NCBI RefSeq assembly: GCF_014805685.1 | Contig: NC_060899.1 | Location: 15,374,454 to 15,438,453, forward strand | Direction: 5' to 3' | DNA length: 64,000 bases | DNA from: Silurus meridionalis | Taxonomy: Eukaryota > Chordata > Actinopteri > Siluriformes > Siluridae | In this document: piece by piece, positions 37,148-48,935 of the stretch | Layout of the letters: each line of letters begins with the position of its first letter | How positions within the stretch are numbered: the stretch's first letter is position 1 | Notes under the pieces: model-generated | Database searches by the model: none | Told to the model about the DNA's origin: nothing | What the model saw: only the letters and a program-made list of their open reading frames with translations | Program-made: the position numbers and the translations under genes

Positions 37148-37640
37148 CGCATTTATCACCCTCTTCTTCTTCTTCTTCTTTCGGCTGCTCCCATTAGGGG
37201 GCGCCACAGCGGATCATCCGTCTCCATACCCCCCTGTCCTCTACATCTGCCTCTTTCAACCCAACTACCTGCATGTCTTCCCTCACCACATCCATAAACC
37301 TCCTCCTTGGTCTTCCTTTTTTCCTCCTTCCTGGTGTCTTCATCCTCAGCATTCTCCTACTGATATACCCCATGTCCCTCCTCTGCACATGTCCAAACCA
37401 TCTCAATCTCACCTCCCTCACCTTGTCTCCAAAACATCCTACATGCGCTGTCCCTCTAATAAACTCATTTCTAATCCTGTCCATCGTCGTCACTCCCAAC
37501 GAAGACCTCAACATCTTCAGCTCTCCTACCTCCAGCTCCACCTCATGTCTTTTACTCAATGCCACTGTCTCTAATCCATACAACATCTCAGGTCTCACCA
37601 CAGTCCTATAAACTTTCCCTTTCACTCTCATAGATACGCT
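37148..37640 (-). mobile_element. LINE 3' end, - strand, in intron 10 of copy 3
   Basis: The minus strand keeps an open frame of 145 codons (37194-37631) with KGKVYRTVVRPEMLYGLET, then MDRIRNEFIRGTAHVG, RWFGHVQRRDMGYISRR and TPGRRKKGRPRRRFMD. It is followed by a short 3' UTR and a (GAA)n-type tail. This is the C-terminal part of a non-LTR retrotransposon ORF, antisense to the host gene and fairly young. Confidence 0.8.
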
Positions 37641-38867
37641 TTTATCACAAGTAGATGGACCCTAAGTGCCAAAATATCCCTGTCTATCAGGGTTCCATGT
37701 TTGGGGATTTAATGTAGATTGACATTAAACGAGCTCTGTATCTCCTGCAGACGTTGTGATTGCTGTCATAAGATGCATCTCAAATGAAGAACTCTAACCT
37801 AACATTCAAAAGTATTTATTCATCCAGAAAATCCAGAAAACTGGGATGTAAAACAGACCTTTCGGAAGGGCTGAAGGCAAAAATGTAGACTTGTGAATAA
37901 CTCTAATAGGATGTTTGACTAGAATGGGACATGGATGTGGGATTTAGAAAAGGGTTGGAACGAACCCTGAGACCAGCTCAGGCTACCTAGATTAGTCTCA
38001 AGTTTTAAAAGTTGCAAACAAACATCTTTTTTTGCTTGATCGTTTTACAGTCCAGACACTGGAATGGACTCTTCCGTATGACATGTACAAAAATGACCTG
38101 GTGGACCAGGCGGCCCTGCAGCTCACCCTATCTGGCCGAGTCAGTGAGACCAGGCAGGTTCTAGCCACCCAGTTCAACTTCCGCCTCCGCACGCCGGACA
38201 TTATAATCACAGTAAGTCCTCCAGGGATTTCTGATTGCCCTAAAGTGTGACATTAGTCCTATGCTGGACTACATATACGTTTGTTGAAATTTCTTTTTCG
38301 CCATTTGATGCTTGAGTACGATGCTTTAAATAGACACTCTGTAGGGCAAACCTTTTTTTTTTAGTTTTTTTGATCTCATTCTATCAGTTACAAATTTATA
38401 TAAAACGATTATTAAAAAAAGATATCTTTATTTTCCTGTACAGCCTGTAGGGGACGCTGTAGTTGGTAAAAAAATGGCAGCTACAATCACCTTCAAGAAT
38501 CCTCTACCGCAAATCCTAAAAAAGGTGAAGTTCCGCATCGAAGGCTTGGGCTTGCAGAACATCCGAGAGATCTCCTATGGGTAAATTTGTTTCTTCCTGG
38601 TGGCTCTTTAAGAAACAATTTAAGAGCTTCATCAAATATCACTTAATATTCCAGTTTACCTTCATTGCTTTTACATTTGATGAACAATTCATTCATCATT
38701 TGCATTTTGATTTTGTCCACAGTGACGTAGGAGGTCTGGCGACCGCCATGCTGACCGAGAGTTTCGTTCCAACCTTGCCTGGTCAGAGGAAGCTGTTGGC
38801 CTCGCTGGACTGTCAGCAGCTCACACAGGTCCATGGTGTTGCTGACATCATGGTCAAGGAGAAGTAA

Positions 38868-39813
38868 CCTGAAATGCTTCATTCCTTGGAACAAACTGGC
38901 TAAAGACAGCAATTGCACATCATAGCATTGTATTCATTCTAACTCTAATCCTAGAACTTCGTTAGGTTTCCTACATTTCCAAAAACATTGTCCTACTAAG
39001 GAGAATGTTGTGTCCTGGAGGATTCCAGGGAGGAGCAGAACCGTTCTTACCGATCCAAAGCCCCCCAGAGGAGCCAAAAAGTGAACTTCAAACAGGAAGC
39101 CTTGTTAAACAATATGTTCAATTTGTACTTGTTTAAAGTGTGTGATTTAAATCGTTTGTTTAACAATCATCCATTATTTTAAAAAAATCGTTTTTTTAAA
39201 TGTAAACAATTCCTTATGCTGCCCCCTACTGGTTCTAGGCCGAACTACATACAGTATACTACTAGAAATCCTCCTGTCTGCAAGCGTGATAAACTCTAAA
39301 TCTAATGAAACGTGAATTTAGGCATCACAGATGCTTTCATTTTATATGTAATTTTAATACATACTCGTGTTTGTGAGTTTAGGTGCTTTGTCAAGCCCAG
39401 AAATTCTGGCACAATGTGTCATTTTAGTTATCATCATGCGTTAATTGTTGTTTATACTGTATATTTATTTATTGGTAACGGTTCTGTTTAAAGTTTTGTT
39501 GTTTTAAAATATGACAAAAATGTAATAATTCTACAAAATGTCATTTGTTTTAAAAACGGTACCAAAAAAAAAAAACCTCCAGAATTTTGTGTTCGACACA
39601 GAAATGCATTCAGTTTCATTAAAGAAGTATTTTTTATATAAATATTCATTTTTACTTCCATTTATTAAACCTTCTTAGTCATGTCTGTATAAAGCTGTAT
39701 AAAGGTCATGAGTCAGAAGTTTCTCGTAGCTCCTGTTAGCTAATCAAAGACCAGTGGACTCATGTGATGAACATTAATTTCAAAAGGGAAATGTGATCTT
39801 AAAGTAATAAACT

Positions 39814-39862
<49 letters not shown>

Positions 39863-39867
39863 ACGGT
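38868..39867. other. Tail-to-tail 3' UTR interval between TGM copy 3 and ABHD4
   Basis: Contains AATAAA on the + strand (39806-39811) and AATAAA on the - strand (complement of 39661-39666), so the two convergent transcripts may overlap. A (CA)n run lies at 39816-39861. No other gene was seen. Confidence 0.5.
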
Positions 39868-40794
39868 TTAATCCACTGTGTCACAGATCCTCTGTACCAC
39901 AGCATTAAAAGCTTCAGGCTTATCAGCATAGACATGATGAGGAGCTCCTTCAACAACCTGAAGAAAAAGAGAGAGAGAATTAAACTGTATATAAATGTGA
40001 ATGTACAAATTTATGGTAAAAACCTATTTCGCGTTCTGCGTAAAATATCCTCCTGCCCCCGCATTCATACACACATCACATATGATTTGTTTTCAATGAT
40101 GGCCGTGAATTTCCCCCTCAGGCCTTCAGTGGTGTCCTACTTGAATCAATCCGGCTCTTAATACCATCGTTCTGAAGCCGCGGCTACAAAAATCGATATT
40201 ATAGAGAAGCTCAGTAGAACAAAGCGCCGCATCACAGACAGGAATCTCATACAGGGAGGGTGAACGTCATCGCTAAACCCAATGAACACAATTCAACACG
40301 TCTCCTTTCACTGTAGTTCAATCCGATCTGTTAAAACAACAGGTAACATGCACTTTTACGCTACAGGTGACTGTTGATTCTAAAGGCAATGGACCACTGG
40401 GAATCATTTAATACGTATTCATGGACAATTTTGTTGCAAATGCATTTGCTTGTGCAATGAGGATAAAGTTTGAGCGAATCTGATCTAAATCTAATCTAAA
40501 AAAAAAAAGATATTAAAACGTAAGTCAGCGATACTAATACTCTTCCTTTTGTTTTTATGTCATACCACTGTATGTGTGTAGCTGTTCGGTCTGAGCCGGG
40601 CTACTTGCTCTCCAGTCGCACTGTCCATCCACGACTGGCCTCCGTACACCAGGGTCACCGGGAGCTCAGGGGGCAGAAGGTGAACCCGGTCCAGCATGGG
40701 TCTTTTTGCCCACAGCAGGGAGACGGCCATGGCTTTGAAGCCGACCTCACCACTGATAGAGAGGAAGAGAGAGGAAGAGTGTGAGCGTGTTATT

Positions 40795-40835
<41 letters not shown>

Positions 40836-41059
40836 AAAACCATGCACTTACACCTACAATTATATATATACACATTTATTTTCCTTTAGATTTAAACTAC
40901 TTATTTATTCTATCCATTTTGTTTGATTCTGTATAGTTTTTATTCTACTGTTATCTCTGAATTCCTGACTCTCATTCCGTTATTATTTGTCTGTCTGTTC
41001 TTTGTTTTGGGAATACGAATATTTGAAATGCCTATAAAGCAATCTTTGTATCTTGAATC

Positions 41060-41118
<59 letters not shown>

Positions 41119-44100
41119 AGAGAAACCCAGATTAAAAATAGGGAATAAATCACATTGGGGTTCTGCTGTTGGGGTAAAATAATCAATGGTAGATTGATTC
41201 TTTTCCGATAACGCCGTACTTCAATCCCCTTACGCCGCAGCAATTCGATGACGATTCTGATAATTGTTTTGATTACTTTATAAACATCAGTCATTTTTTG
41301 CTGTCGGGTTTGGAATTTTATTGGACCTTGTGGAACTTCCTTAACATAGACGATCACATCTGCGTAAACAGCAGCTGGAAACGCAGTTCACTCATAAGCC
41401 ATTCTTTTAAATTTTTTTGGAAAAAGTCTATATGATTTACAGATCTATATGTTCATAAGTGTGCAATAACAACAATATATAAAGTGCGATAACTCAGTGC
41501 ATTTTGTTTCTTAAATTTTGTATCTACTATGATTGTTGTTTGTATTTATATACTGTACTGTATATATCTGTACTGTGTCTCCTTTTCATATTTGCTTCAT
41601 TTTTGCCTATTTTTAATGCTGTAACATGGAAATTTCCCCACTGCGTGACGAATCAGGGTTTATCTTATCGCGCTCCAATAAACAGCATGACACCACTTTC
41701 TTGAACTTTTAAATTTGTACCACTTTGAACAGTGTAGTACATTAATTAAATGTTATGGCTTGCATTTGTTATAGTCTGTCTCAGTTCAAATCAATTTATC
41801 CAGAGCTCCAGTCCTGTGCTTCAGTCCACACCTTACAGATCTCCAAGTAGCTTCCTGTCTTCAATGTGTGACTTTTTAGATCCTCTACAGCTCAGCTGCC
41901 CAGTAGCATATTCGCTCTTCATTTTTAGAATGTTCACTATATACTGCAGCTCACTCTATATAGTGTGTTTGCTTCACAGAGGGTAGAAATATCAGTCCGG
42001 GTCAGGAGTGTGTATAAGGTGATATCAAAACGTTTCGAGACTCCCTCTGTTTACAAGTAAGTACTTTATTCATCTACGTTTCCACAGTATCGCCTTCAAA
42101 ACAGTCCTCTTGTACAGCAATACAGCGCTCCCAGCGTTCCTGACACTTCTGGAATGTGTCCTGGAAGTCTTCTTCATCTTCTGGAAGTGGGCGAAGTCCG
42201 CAGGAGCCCAATCCTGCGAGTAGTGTGGGTGTGGAAGTGAGATCATGAGAATTGTTCTCCTGCGATCATCGTGTACGAGTTGCCAAACGGTTTGGAAATT
42301 TTTCGGGGGTTTGAGCTTGTTGGAGGTCTTCCTGATCTCTCTGACGTTCTTCTGCTGTTGAAGACCCACTCGAAACGGCATCTCAAACTTACGTCACGCC
42401 AAACGTCTCCTGGCTTGCTACTTGTGTCCGTGATAAAAAAGCAGACGTGGTCGGGATAGCCCCGGTCAGCACCGGTCAGCGCCGGTCAGCACCGGTCAGC
42501 GCCGTTAGTCTTGAAACTTTTTGATACCACCTTGTTTAATAAACGCCGGTAAAATCGAATGATAAATGTGTCGGTATTACAGTGTACCTGGGAGTTTGAG
42601 CGTTACAGTGATAAATGTATTCCATAATAGTATCGTCCTGAAAAAGCTCCTCGAAGTTTCTCTTGAAGTCCGGCCGAACCCGGCCGATTAACTTTGGACC
42701 TGTGAAATAAAACGAGAAGATTAAAGTGTTTTCTGCTTGTGACCTCACACTTTCCACACAATCGCTTTAACACCAAAGTCCCTCCTACCCCATGGGCCAG
42801 TGGCTCGCAACACAGCCAAAGGGTTAAAGAAGGAGGCCATGGCTAGGATCGTTTCTACCCAGCGTGGACATCCCAGGCGTACTAAGCCCTCAGGAGGCAT
42901 GGGCTCAAATCCCCAGGGGTCCACCAGGATCAGGTGACGTACTCTGAGAGCATGGAAGTGATGGATATGAGGAGAAAGACAAAGAACACTGTATGTTTGT
43001 CGAGAGGGTGTGACCTCCTATAACACAACACCCACATGATAGTGCACCAATAATCACATCAAGCCGAAATGGTAAAAAATACAAAAAGTCCATCTCCAGG
43101 TGTTTGTTTGCATCATTGTTTTTATTATTCGCAGTTCAGAGTGACGGTTTTTTTTTTCTTTTGGGTTTTGCCCCAGCAAGAACTTCAGCTTTTTCCTTTC
43201 CTCTTTTGCTGTGGGCAAAAACCACCAGACCACATGACCCTGAAGCATGAACGCTGCAATAAACCACTCCATAACACAAGCGAATACTTGCGCAAACACT
43301 CAACCGGTTACTACATGGAATTGAAATGGACTTATTGTTGTTACTACAGAACTCACATAAGTCAATTGAAGTCAAAATACGTGCAATTAAAGTGTCACAT
43401 GAACTTAATAAGCTTTAAAAACATGCTGGGTGGAACATTCTGGAAAGGTCTGGAAAAAATATACCAAACCTTTTATCATCCTATGGAGCAATATCACAAA
43501 GTAGATATAACAAGGTTTAGAATATTGACTGTGGTGTCCATTAATAACCAAACATGGAGCCAAGGGTGACTCTTGGCATGATGCTGAAACCACCATTCTT
43601 CACTGTAGGCATGATGTCAAAGCTCAAGCTGGGCTCCAAAAGTGTCTTATATTCCTGTCACAATTTATCCACTGCTACAGTTATAGAATATAACGTCCTC
43701 TTACCTCTTAGGATACTGAATGGCGTAAGACGTTGCCAGGTAACCTCCTAAACTGTGGCCCAATAGGATCATTTTCTCCAGCCCCAATGCCTGCCTCCAG
43801 TGTTCTATAGCGACGATGGACTGCTGCTCCGCCTGGGCAGGGTCCAGTGAAAAGCGAGGGCGAGAGCTGCGCCCGAATCCAAGAAGGTCAAAAGCGAAGA
43901 CCGGACGCGATCGACACAAAGGGTCCAGGTTTCTGATCCACAGACCTACACCACCTCCGAAGCCATGTACCATCACCAGTGGAGTGCGTGAACCTGCAAG
44001 AAAGACATTTATAGATGTGATCATTTGTGTTCATCGTGTGCTGTTTATCTCAAATATCTCATATGATTTGATATATTATTTCACTATTAAAAATGATCTA

Positions 44101-44484
44101 TTCTTATGGGTGATTGAGCCAAATTTATGAACACACTAAGCACTCTACACGCTCACCCAGTTTTATGAGAAAACAGAAAAGATCAGATAAATATAAAATG
44201 CAGAACCAGAGAATGGAGCCTACATGATTTTCGAGCGTCTTCGCGACTTTTATGAGTAACTGTGAGAGTCCAGATTCTGTCCTGAGTCGGCAGAGAGACG
44301 AAACGAGCCCACAGGTCGTTCTGGACGCCTGAGAGGAACAGGAAATATGTACAGTTACAGTGAAGGGTACAGAGGCTGGAGGATAAAGTTATGTAACATT
44401 AACACTGAGTTTTTACTTAGACAGATCTGATAGGGGACTTTTGTATTGCATGTTTGAAATGTTCTCTCCTGTCTCCAGAACTGA

Positions 44485-44547
<63 letters not shown>

Positions 44548-45337
44548 CGTCCATTCATCCATCCATCCACCCTTCCATCCATCCATCCATTCATCCATCT
44601 TTTCTTTATTATTATGGTTTTATAATAAACAACAGTTATGTCTCGTTCAAAACCGAGTCGATTCTTTGAGTCGGATCTTTTAAGTAAACGTTACAATCTG
44701 ACTCGGTGTTTGTGAGGGTTTTTTATTGTTATTTTTTCCCCGAAAGACTTTTTTTATTGTGTAAAAATATACAAGACAAACAACATAGTTTTTAGCGGAA
44801 ATGTTTCTATCAGTAATTGGTCACATGTGCTTAAATAAAGTTGTATATTATATTATATTATATTATATTATATTATATTATATTATGTTATATAACAAAC
44901 ACAAAGTACACTGGGTCTTAAATTTTTGTCTGGGTCAAAAAAAAAAAAAAAGCCAAAGTAAATTAAGAAAACAGAACCCGTAAAACCGCTCCAGTCGGGA
45001 ATCGACACTTACGAGTCGACTCCCTGAGACGCTGATTTCTCCTGGATGCTGTGAAAAAAAAAACCTGTGCAGAAAAAACTACAAATCACTTACGATCTAA
45101 GATTTTAGTCTCCGTGTTCCTCAGGAGGGAAAGTGAAGTCGGGCGCCAGGAGGGCCACCAGCTACAGCGTGACAACCTGCGTGTAAAAACACAGACACGT
45201 GTGAAAAAAAAACACAAAAATAAGTGAAATAGTGAAACAGCTCATCATGTCTCTCTCACTGATCAACACAACCATAATAACAACTATTATATTACTTCTG
45301 AAACTTACTTTGCATCACTTTCGGTCTCGTCCTGCAT
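39868..45337 (-). CDS. abhd4: ABHD4-type alpha/beta hydrolase (lysophospholipase / N-acyl-PE hydrolase)
   Basis: Exons in transcript order: 45337-45309, 45176-45094, 44328-44224, 43993-43705, 42943-42789, 42699-42588, 40752-40566, 39957-39868; 1050 bases, 349 residues, frame intact. Mammalian ABHD4 (342 residues) deacylates N-acyl-phosphatidylethanolamines. Visible features: WRPTSLS near residues 47-53, the oxyanion loop [10 protein letters not shown], nucleophile Ser153 in GHSLGG, Asp301 in SWMD, and His328 in HHVYAD, which is also the HX4D-type motif. The serine separates it from ABHD5/CGI-58, which has Asn at this place. The start is the first ATG before a good donor (GCAAA|GTAAGT). It is head-to-head with DAD1, as in mammals. 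Introns carry a mariner-like element (42018-42532) and other repeats. Confidence 0.92.
40100..40330. repeat. Dispersed repeat shared with 4050-4340
   Basis: Same order of blocks as the 4-kb copy: CAGGCCTTCA, ACAAAGCGC, GGAATCTCA, AACACGTCTCCTTTCACTG. It lies in the last ABHD4 intron. Family unknown. Confidence 0.5.
41065..41118. repeat. (AG)n microsatellite
   Basis: AG dinucleotide run in an ABHD4 intron. A (CA)n run is at 40798-40830. Confidence 0.9.
42018..42532 (-). mobile_element. Mariner-like element remnant in ABHD4 intron
   Basis: The ends GGTGATATCAAAACGTTTCG and AAACTTTTTGATACCACC are inverted repeats. The minus-strand frame 42070-42381 contains [18 protein letters not shown], resembling the catalytic-domain end of mariner transposases (DLAPADFxLFxxLKK). 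The 5' part of the transposase is missing, so it is non-autonomous. Confidence 0.7.
44484..44603. repeat. (ATCT)n / (ATCC)n microsatellite
   Basis: A tetranucleotide run changes from ATCT to ATCC repeats partway. A (TATTA)n pentanucleotide run is nearby at 44849-44886. Confidence 0.95.
44640..45110. repeat. Segment duplicated at 48185-48700
   Basis: Collinear blocks shared with the second copy: TCGTTCAAAACCGAGTCGAT, AGACTTT, TCAGTAAT, GGGAATCGACAC / AGGAATCGACAC, CCCTGAGACGC, TTTCTCCTGG, AAATCACTTACGATCTA. The homology runs across the exon 2 donor of ABHD4 and some 15-20 bases into the exon. Confidence 0.65.
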
Positions 45338-46504
45338 GGCGCTAAACAAAAGTTGAATATATATAAGTATTTCTTCAGTATTGATCTGATCGATGTCAGA
45401 TCTCCAGATCGCTGCTGTTAGATCCCCATGCTGGCAGAAGATCTGCTCTGTAAGAACTTACACTCAGTCAGCTGACAGTTTAACACAGGAAGTTCAGATC
45501 ATACACAGAGGATCATCAGGACTCGAAAGGGTTAACTTTATCCCCACGCCTGTGGGCCGAAGTGCAATGTGTGGAGCAGAAAAGAAACTAAAAACTTGTA
45601 CAACAAATGTACAAAATTACATAGAAAGTAAAATAATTATAATAATATCAATGATAATAATGAAAAAATGTGTATTATTATAATAACAATTATGATGATG
45701 TAAAAAACAATATACAAAAACTTAACTTAAAACCTGTGCTGAATTGTTTGATCTTTGTATTTATTAATATAATCTAAATCTAAATACTCATGTAAAAAAA
45801 GAAACATGTACGTTATTAGGTGATATTTTTATTATAATAACAACAACAACAACTATAATAATAATAATAATAATAATAACAAAAACAACACTCATCATCA
45901 TCATCATAGGAAACATTTAAAACACAGATCAAACACTGCTGAATTTGTTTGAACTTTTTTCTAATAATAATAATTATTATTATTATTATTATTAGGATTG
46001 TTCTATTTTAGTTTTTGTTTTAATGTTGTTATGATTCCCAAACTTAAAAAAAAATTCGTTTTGTGTAAAATACTTTGAAATTATAATAAAATATATTTGC
46101 TTAAAAAAAGAATAACATATACAACAGAGAATACGGTTTCTCTTACAGAGGGGCGGAACTATTTATTCGATCACCCGAGCCAAAACGGGGGAGGGTTAAA
46201 GCGGTGACACATGTTCCTCCGGTTAAAACTCGTTATTTAAATGCGAATGAAATAATGCGACGAAGAAAACGTAACGAGGCACGTGTCAAATAAATATAAC
46301 TATTAATAATATAAATATCAAGGAATAATCGTGTGTAGGGGGCGGAACGGTTTATATGCTACTCCGTAATCCGAGGGGAGGTCTAAAAGCGAGGACATCC
46401 GTTATTTGAGTGAGAGCAGTGCGCATGCGCAGAGGTTAACGGGACACGTCAGGCTCGGAGTTGCAGGTTCAGAAGGTGAAGCTTCTGCAGAAGAGAACAA
46501 TAAA
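45338..46504. promoter_or_regulatory. Shared head-to-head promoter interval of ABHD4 and DAD1
   Basis: Interval of 1.17 kb between the two start codons. The ABHD4 side is AT-rich with (TAA)n runs (45855-45882, 45962-45992). The DAD1 side has two GGGGCGG boxes (46150-46156 and 46339-46345) and TGCGCATGCGCA (46420-46431), a perfect NRF1-type palindrome about 75 bases before the DAD1 ATG. No other gene lies here. Confidence 0.6.
46420..46431. promoter_or_regulatory. NRF1-type palindrome in the DAD1 promoter
   Basis: TGCGCATGCGCA matches the NRF1 consensus YGCGCAYGCGCR. The identical 12-mer occurs at 49846-49857 before gmeb2. Confidence 0.65.
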
Positions 46505-47791
46505 ATGGCGAATTCTGTGATTTCGGTGATTTCCAGGTTTATAGAGGAGTACGCGAGTAGCACGTCGGCCAAGCTGAAGCTGGTGGACGCGTATTTGCTG
46601 TACATCCTGTTAACAGGAGCGTTTCAGTTCCTCTACTGCTTGCTGGTCGGCACGTTTCCGTTTAACAGCTTCCTGTCCGGATTCATCTCCTGCGTGGGAT
46701 CGTTTATTCTCGCAGGTGAGGCTGAGGGGGGAGGTGGTGGAGGAGAGGAGGAGGGGGTGAAGGTGGATAGGAGGAGGTGAAGGTGGCGAGGAGGAGGTGG
46801 AGAAGAGGAGGGGTGGAGGAGGAGGTGCTGAAGGTGAGGAGGGGTGGAGGAGGAGGTAAAGATGGAGGAGAGGAGGAGGTGGAGGAGGAGGTGAAGGTGG
46901 AGGGGAGGAGGAGGAGTTGAAGGTGGAGGAGGAGGTGAAGGTGGAAGATAGGAGGAGGAGGTGAAGGTGGAGGAGAGGAGGAGGAGAAGAGGAGGATTAC
47001 TTTCTATACTGTTTATTACCAAACCGAGTTCACCCTCATTTGTGGATTTGCAGCTGTAAATTTATATCTCGTTTCTTATCTTTTTTTCCTACAAAATAAA
47101 TAATGAAGGAAAAAAATTGTAACCAAGCAATATTAGGGTGGAGGTGGTGGTGGTCTTCTTTTCCTCCTTTTCTTCTTCCGAATCTTCTCCTTCATTTTCT
47201 TTCTTTCATTGCTGCTTCTTCTTATTGTTCTTCTTTTTCTCCTCCTAACGTTTCTTCTACTTTTTTTTCTCTTTCTTTCTTCTTTTCTTACTTTTCTTTT
47301 TCCTTAGCTCCTCTTTTCTTCTTCCTCCCCTACATTTAATTTCTTAACTCTTTCTTTCTTTCTTTCTTTCTTTCTTCTACCTCTTCTTCATTCTTTTTCT
47401 TATATTTGTTATCTTGGTTTTCTTTTGTTTTTTCCGTTTCTTCTTCTCTGATGAATAATGATGGGTCTGATCTCAGTCAGCTCTCACGCTGAGTGTATCA
47501 GTGGTTGTTTCACCTGCCAGTGATATTTAGCCAAACCCTGTTTTTTATGACCTTCACAAATCCAGCGATAGTCCAAGTTTATCTTTCAACTTTACTAAAA
47601 GTGTAATAAACGAGTGTCAAACCCGTGTCTCACTCGTTAATTCTGTCGTTTTTTTGTCAGTTTGCCTGCGTATCCAGATCAATCCTCAGAACAAGGCAGA
47701 GTTTTTATCCATCTCGCCGGAAAGAGCCTTCGCCGACTTCCTGTTCGCCCACACCGTCCTGCACCTGGTTGTCATCAACTTCGTCGGGTGA
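46505..47791 (+). CDS. dad1: DAD1, oligosaccharyltransferase subunit (defender against cell death 1)
   Basis: Small multi-pass ER membrane subunit of the oligosaccharyltransferase complex that N-glycosylates nascent proteins; loss triggers apoptosis in mammalian cells. Coding exons 46505-46715 and 47661-47791 give 113 residues, exactly the mammalian length. The sequence follows the family nearly residue for residue: [52 protein letters not shown], then [26 protein letters not shown] and the C-terminus HLVVINFVG. Three hydrophobic segments are visible. A probable 3'-UTR intron follows (donor GTGAGG at 47823, acceptor TTTTCCAG ending 48935). Intron 1 is unusual for long one-strand purine and pyrimidine tracts. 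Confidence 0.97.
46720..46997. repeat. Purine-strand GGA-rich minisatellite in DAD1 intron 1
   Basis: About 275 bases made almost wholly of A and G, built from GGAGGAGGTGAAGGTGGA-like units. It begins immediately after the exon 1 donor. Between 47150 and 47410 the same strand is instead pyrimidine-rich (CTT/TTC). Confidence 0.85.
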
Positions 47792-48184
47792 ACGGACGGC
47801 CGTTGCTACGGTGATGCGCACGGTGAGGTCTGCACAGGTTTATCAACATCAACGACACTTATTAAAGTGGTTATGTACATTTTTGGAGACTCCAGCGTCA
47901 GGGCAGAGATTTATCAGGAAAAGCAATAAAAAAAGAGCTTAGTGAAAGAACGACAGGAAGTCACACGTTCTACAACGTTAACTGTTTACTGTGTAAGAGA
48001 ATCCAGAAGAAAGAAGAAACCCAGACTCTGTGATGTACTGTGACTGGAAGTCATCTTCACGTCTACATTTCCAATAAATCCAAAAATGGAAAATATTCAG
48101 AACATGTCCAAGTGGTGTTATAGACATCCATTCATTTTTTCCTTCTCTCTTTTATTTTTTTTCCCTTTCTTTTTTCCTTTTTGC

Positions 48185-48700
48185 CCTCAACAAAACATTA
48201 TGACTTTATAATACACAATGTGTGTCGTTCAAAACCGAGTCGATTCTTTTGAATCAGCTCTTTTATGTGAACATTTGAATCTGGGAGGCCTTTTCATTTT
48301 CTTTTTTCCCCCTCAAAGACTTTATTTATTGAAAATTATTATATATTAAAAATAAATCCAAAACAAACACTTTTAGGGGAAATTGTTATCAGTAATGGGT
48401 CACATTTGCTTAAAGTTTAAAACGAGCACAAAGTACGCGGGGCCGAGAATAATATTTTAATAAAACATTACGCAAAAAAGTCAAATTAAAGAAGGATTGT
48501 ATCAAACAATTTGAGCGACTGAGTTGCAAATCAGAAACCACAAAATCTGCTCCAGTCAGGAATCGACACCTGCGAGTCGACTCAGTGAGCCGAATCGAGA
48601 TCTCTGACTCCCTGAGACGCGGATTTCTCCTGGCTGCTGTGACAAAACTGCTCAGGAAAAAGACAAATCACTTACGATCTATGTTTTGAGTATTGGTGAT
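48185..48700. repeat. Second copy of the ABHD4 intron 2 / exon 2 segment
   Basis: Homologous in the same orientation to 44640-45110. It ends AAATCACTTACGATCTATG, a copy of the exon 2 donor edge of ABHD4, and lies in the presumed 3'-UTR intron of DAD1. It carries no coding capacity. Confidence 0.65.
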
Positions 48701-48935
48701 GTTCTTGTTTGTAATAGTGCCACTTGGTAAATCACTGCATGTATATTAAATATTTATAATTATATATAAATATAGTAAATAAAAAAATGTGTTATGCAAA
48801 TGAACGTAATCGCAATTGTTCCTACTGCGAAGCACGGTTTCGTTCGTGATTCTTCATCGCGATTAACGCACATTCAGGGTATTTTTCATGTTTATTAAAA
48901 CTATAACTTTATGTACATTTCTTTCTTTTTTCCAG

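Larger units (their letters stand above)
31022..38867 (+). pseudogene. Transglutaminase, TGM1-like, tandem copy 3, with one-base frameshift in exon 10
   Basis: Coding exons: 31022-31277, 31849-32040, 32253-32504, 32662-32780, 33224-33331, 34242-34419, 34510-34648, 34983-35175, 35758-35911, 36665-36948, 38051-38211, 38444-38580, 38723-38867. The total of 2318 bases is not a multiple of three: exon 10 is 284 bases against 285 in copies 1 and 2. The missing base is near 36829-36830 (AACGGAGCTC where the others read GGGAGC), and the shifted frame stops at 36904-36906, about codon 611. Everything after 36830 stays well conserved in the original frame. Triad Cys359, His418 and Asp441 is intact, with TGM1 spacing. 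The 85-codon N-terminal exon has Cys41, 49, 51, 52 and 53 (KICPCCCRQ), like the palmitoylated membrane anchor of TGM1. This is either a recent pseudogene, an allele, or an assembly error at a G run; I cannot decide which. Confidence 0.85.

Noticed and set aside
43705..43993. ABHD5 (CGI-58) instead of ABHD4
   Set aside because: The nucleophile motif is GHSLGG with serine, while ABHD5 has asparagine; the head-to-head DAD1 neighbour also fits ABHD4.
46633..47022. 129-codon Pro/Ser-rich frame on the minus strand
   Set aside because: Product of the GGA minisatellite antisense to DAD1 exon 1 and intron 1.
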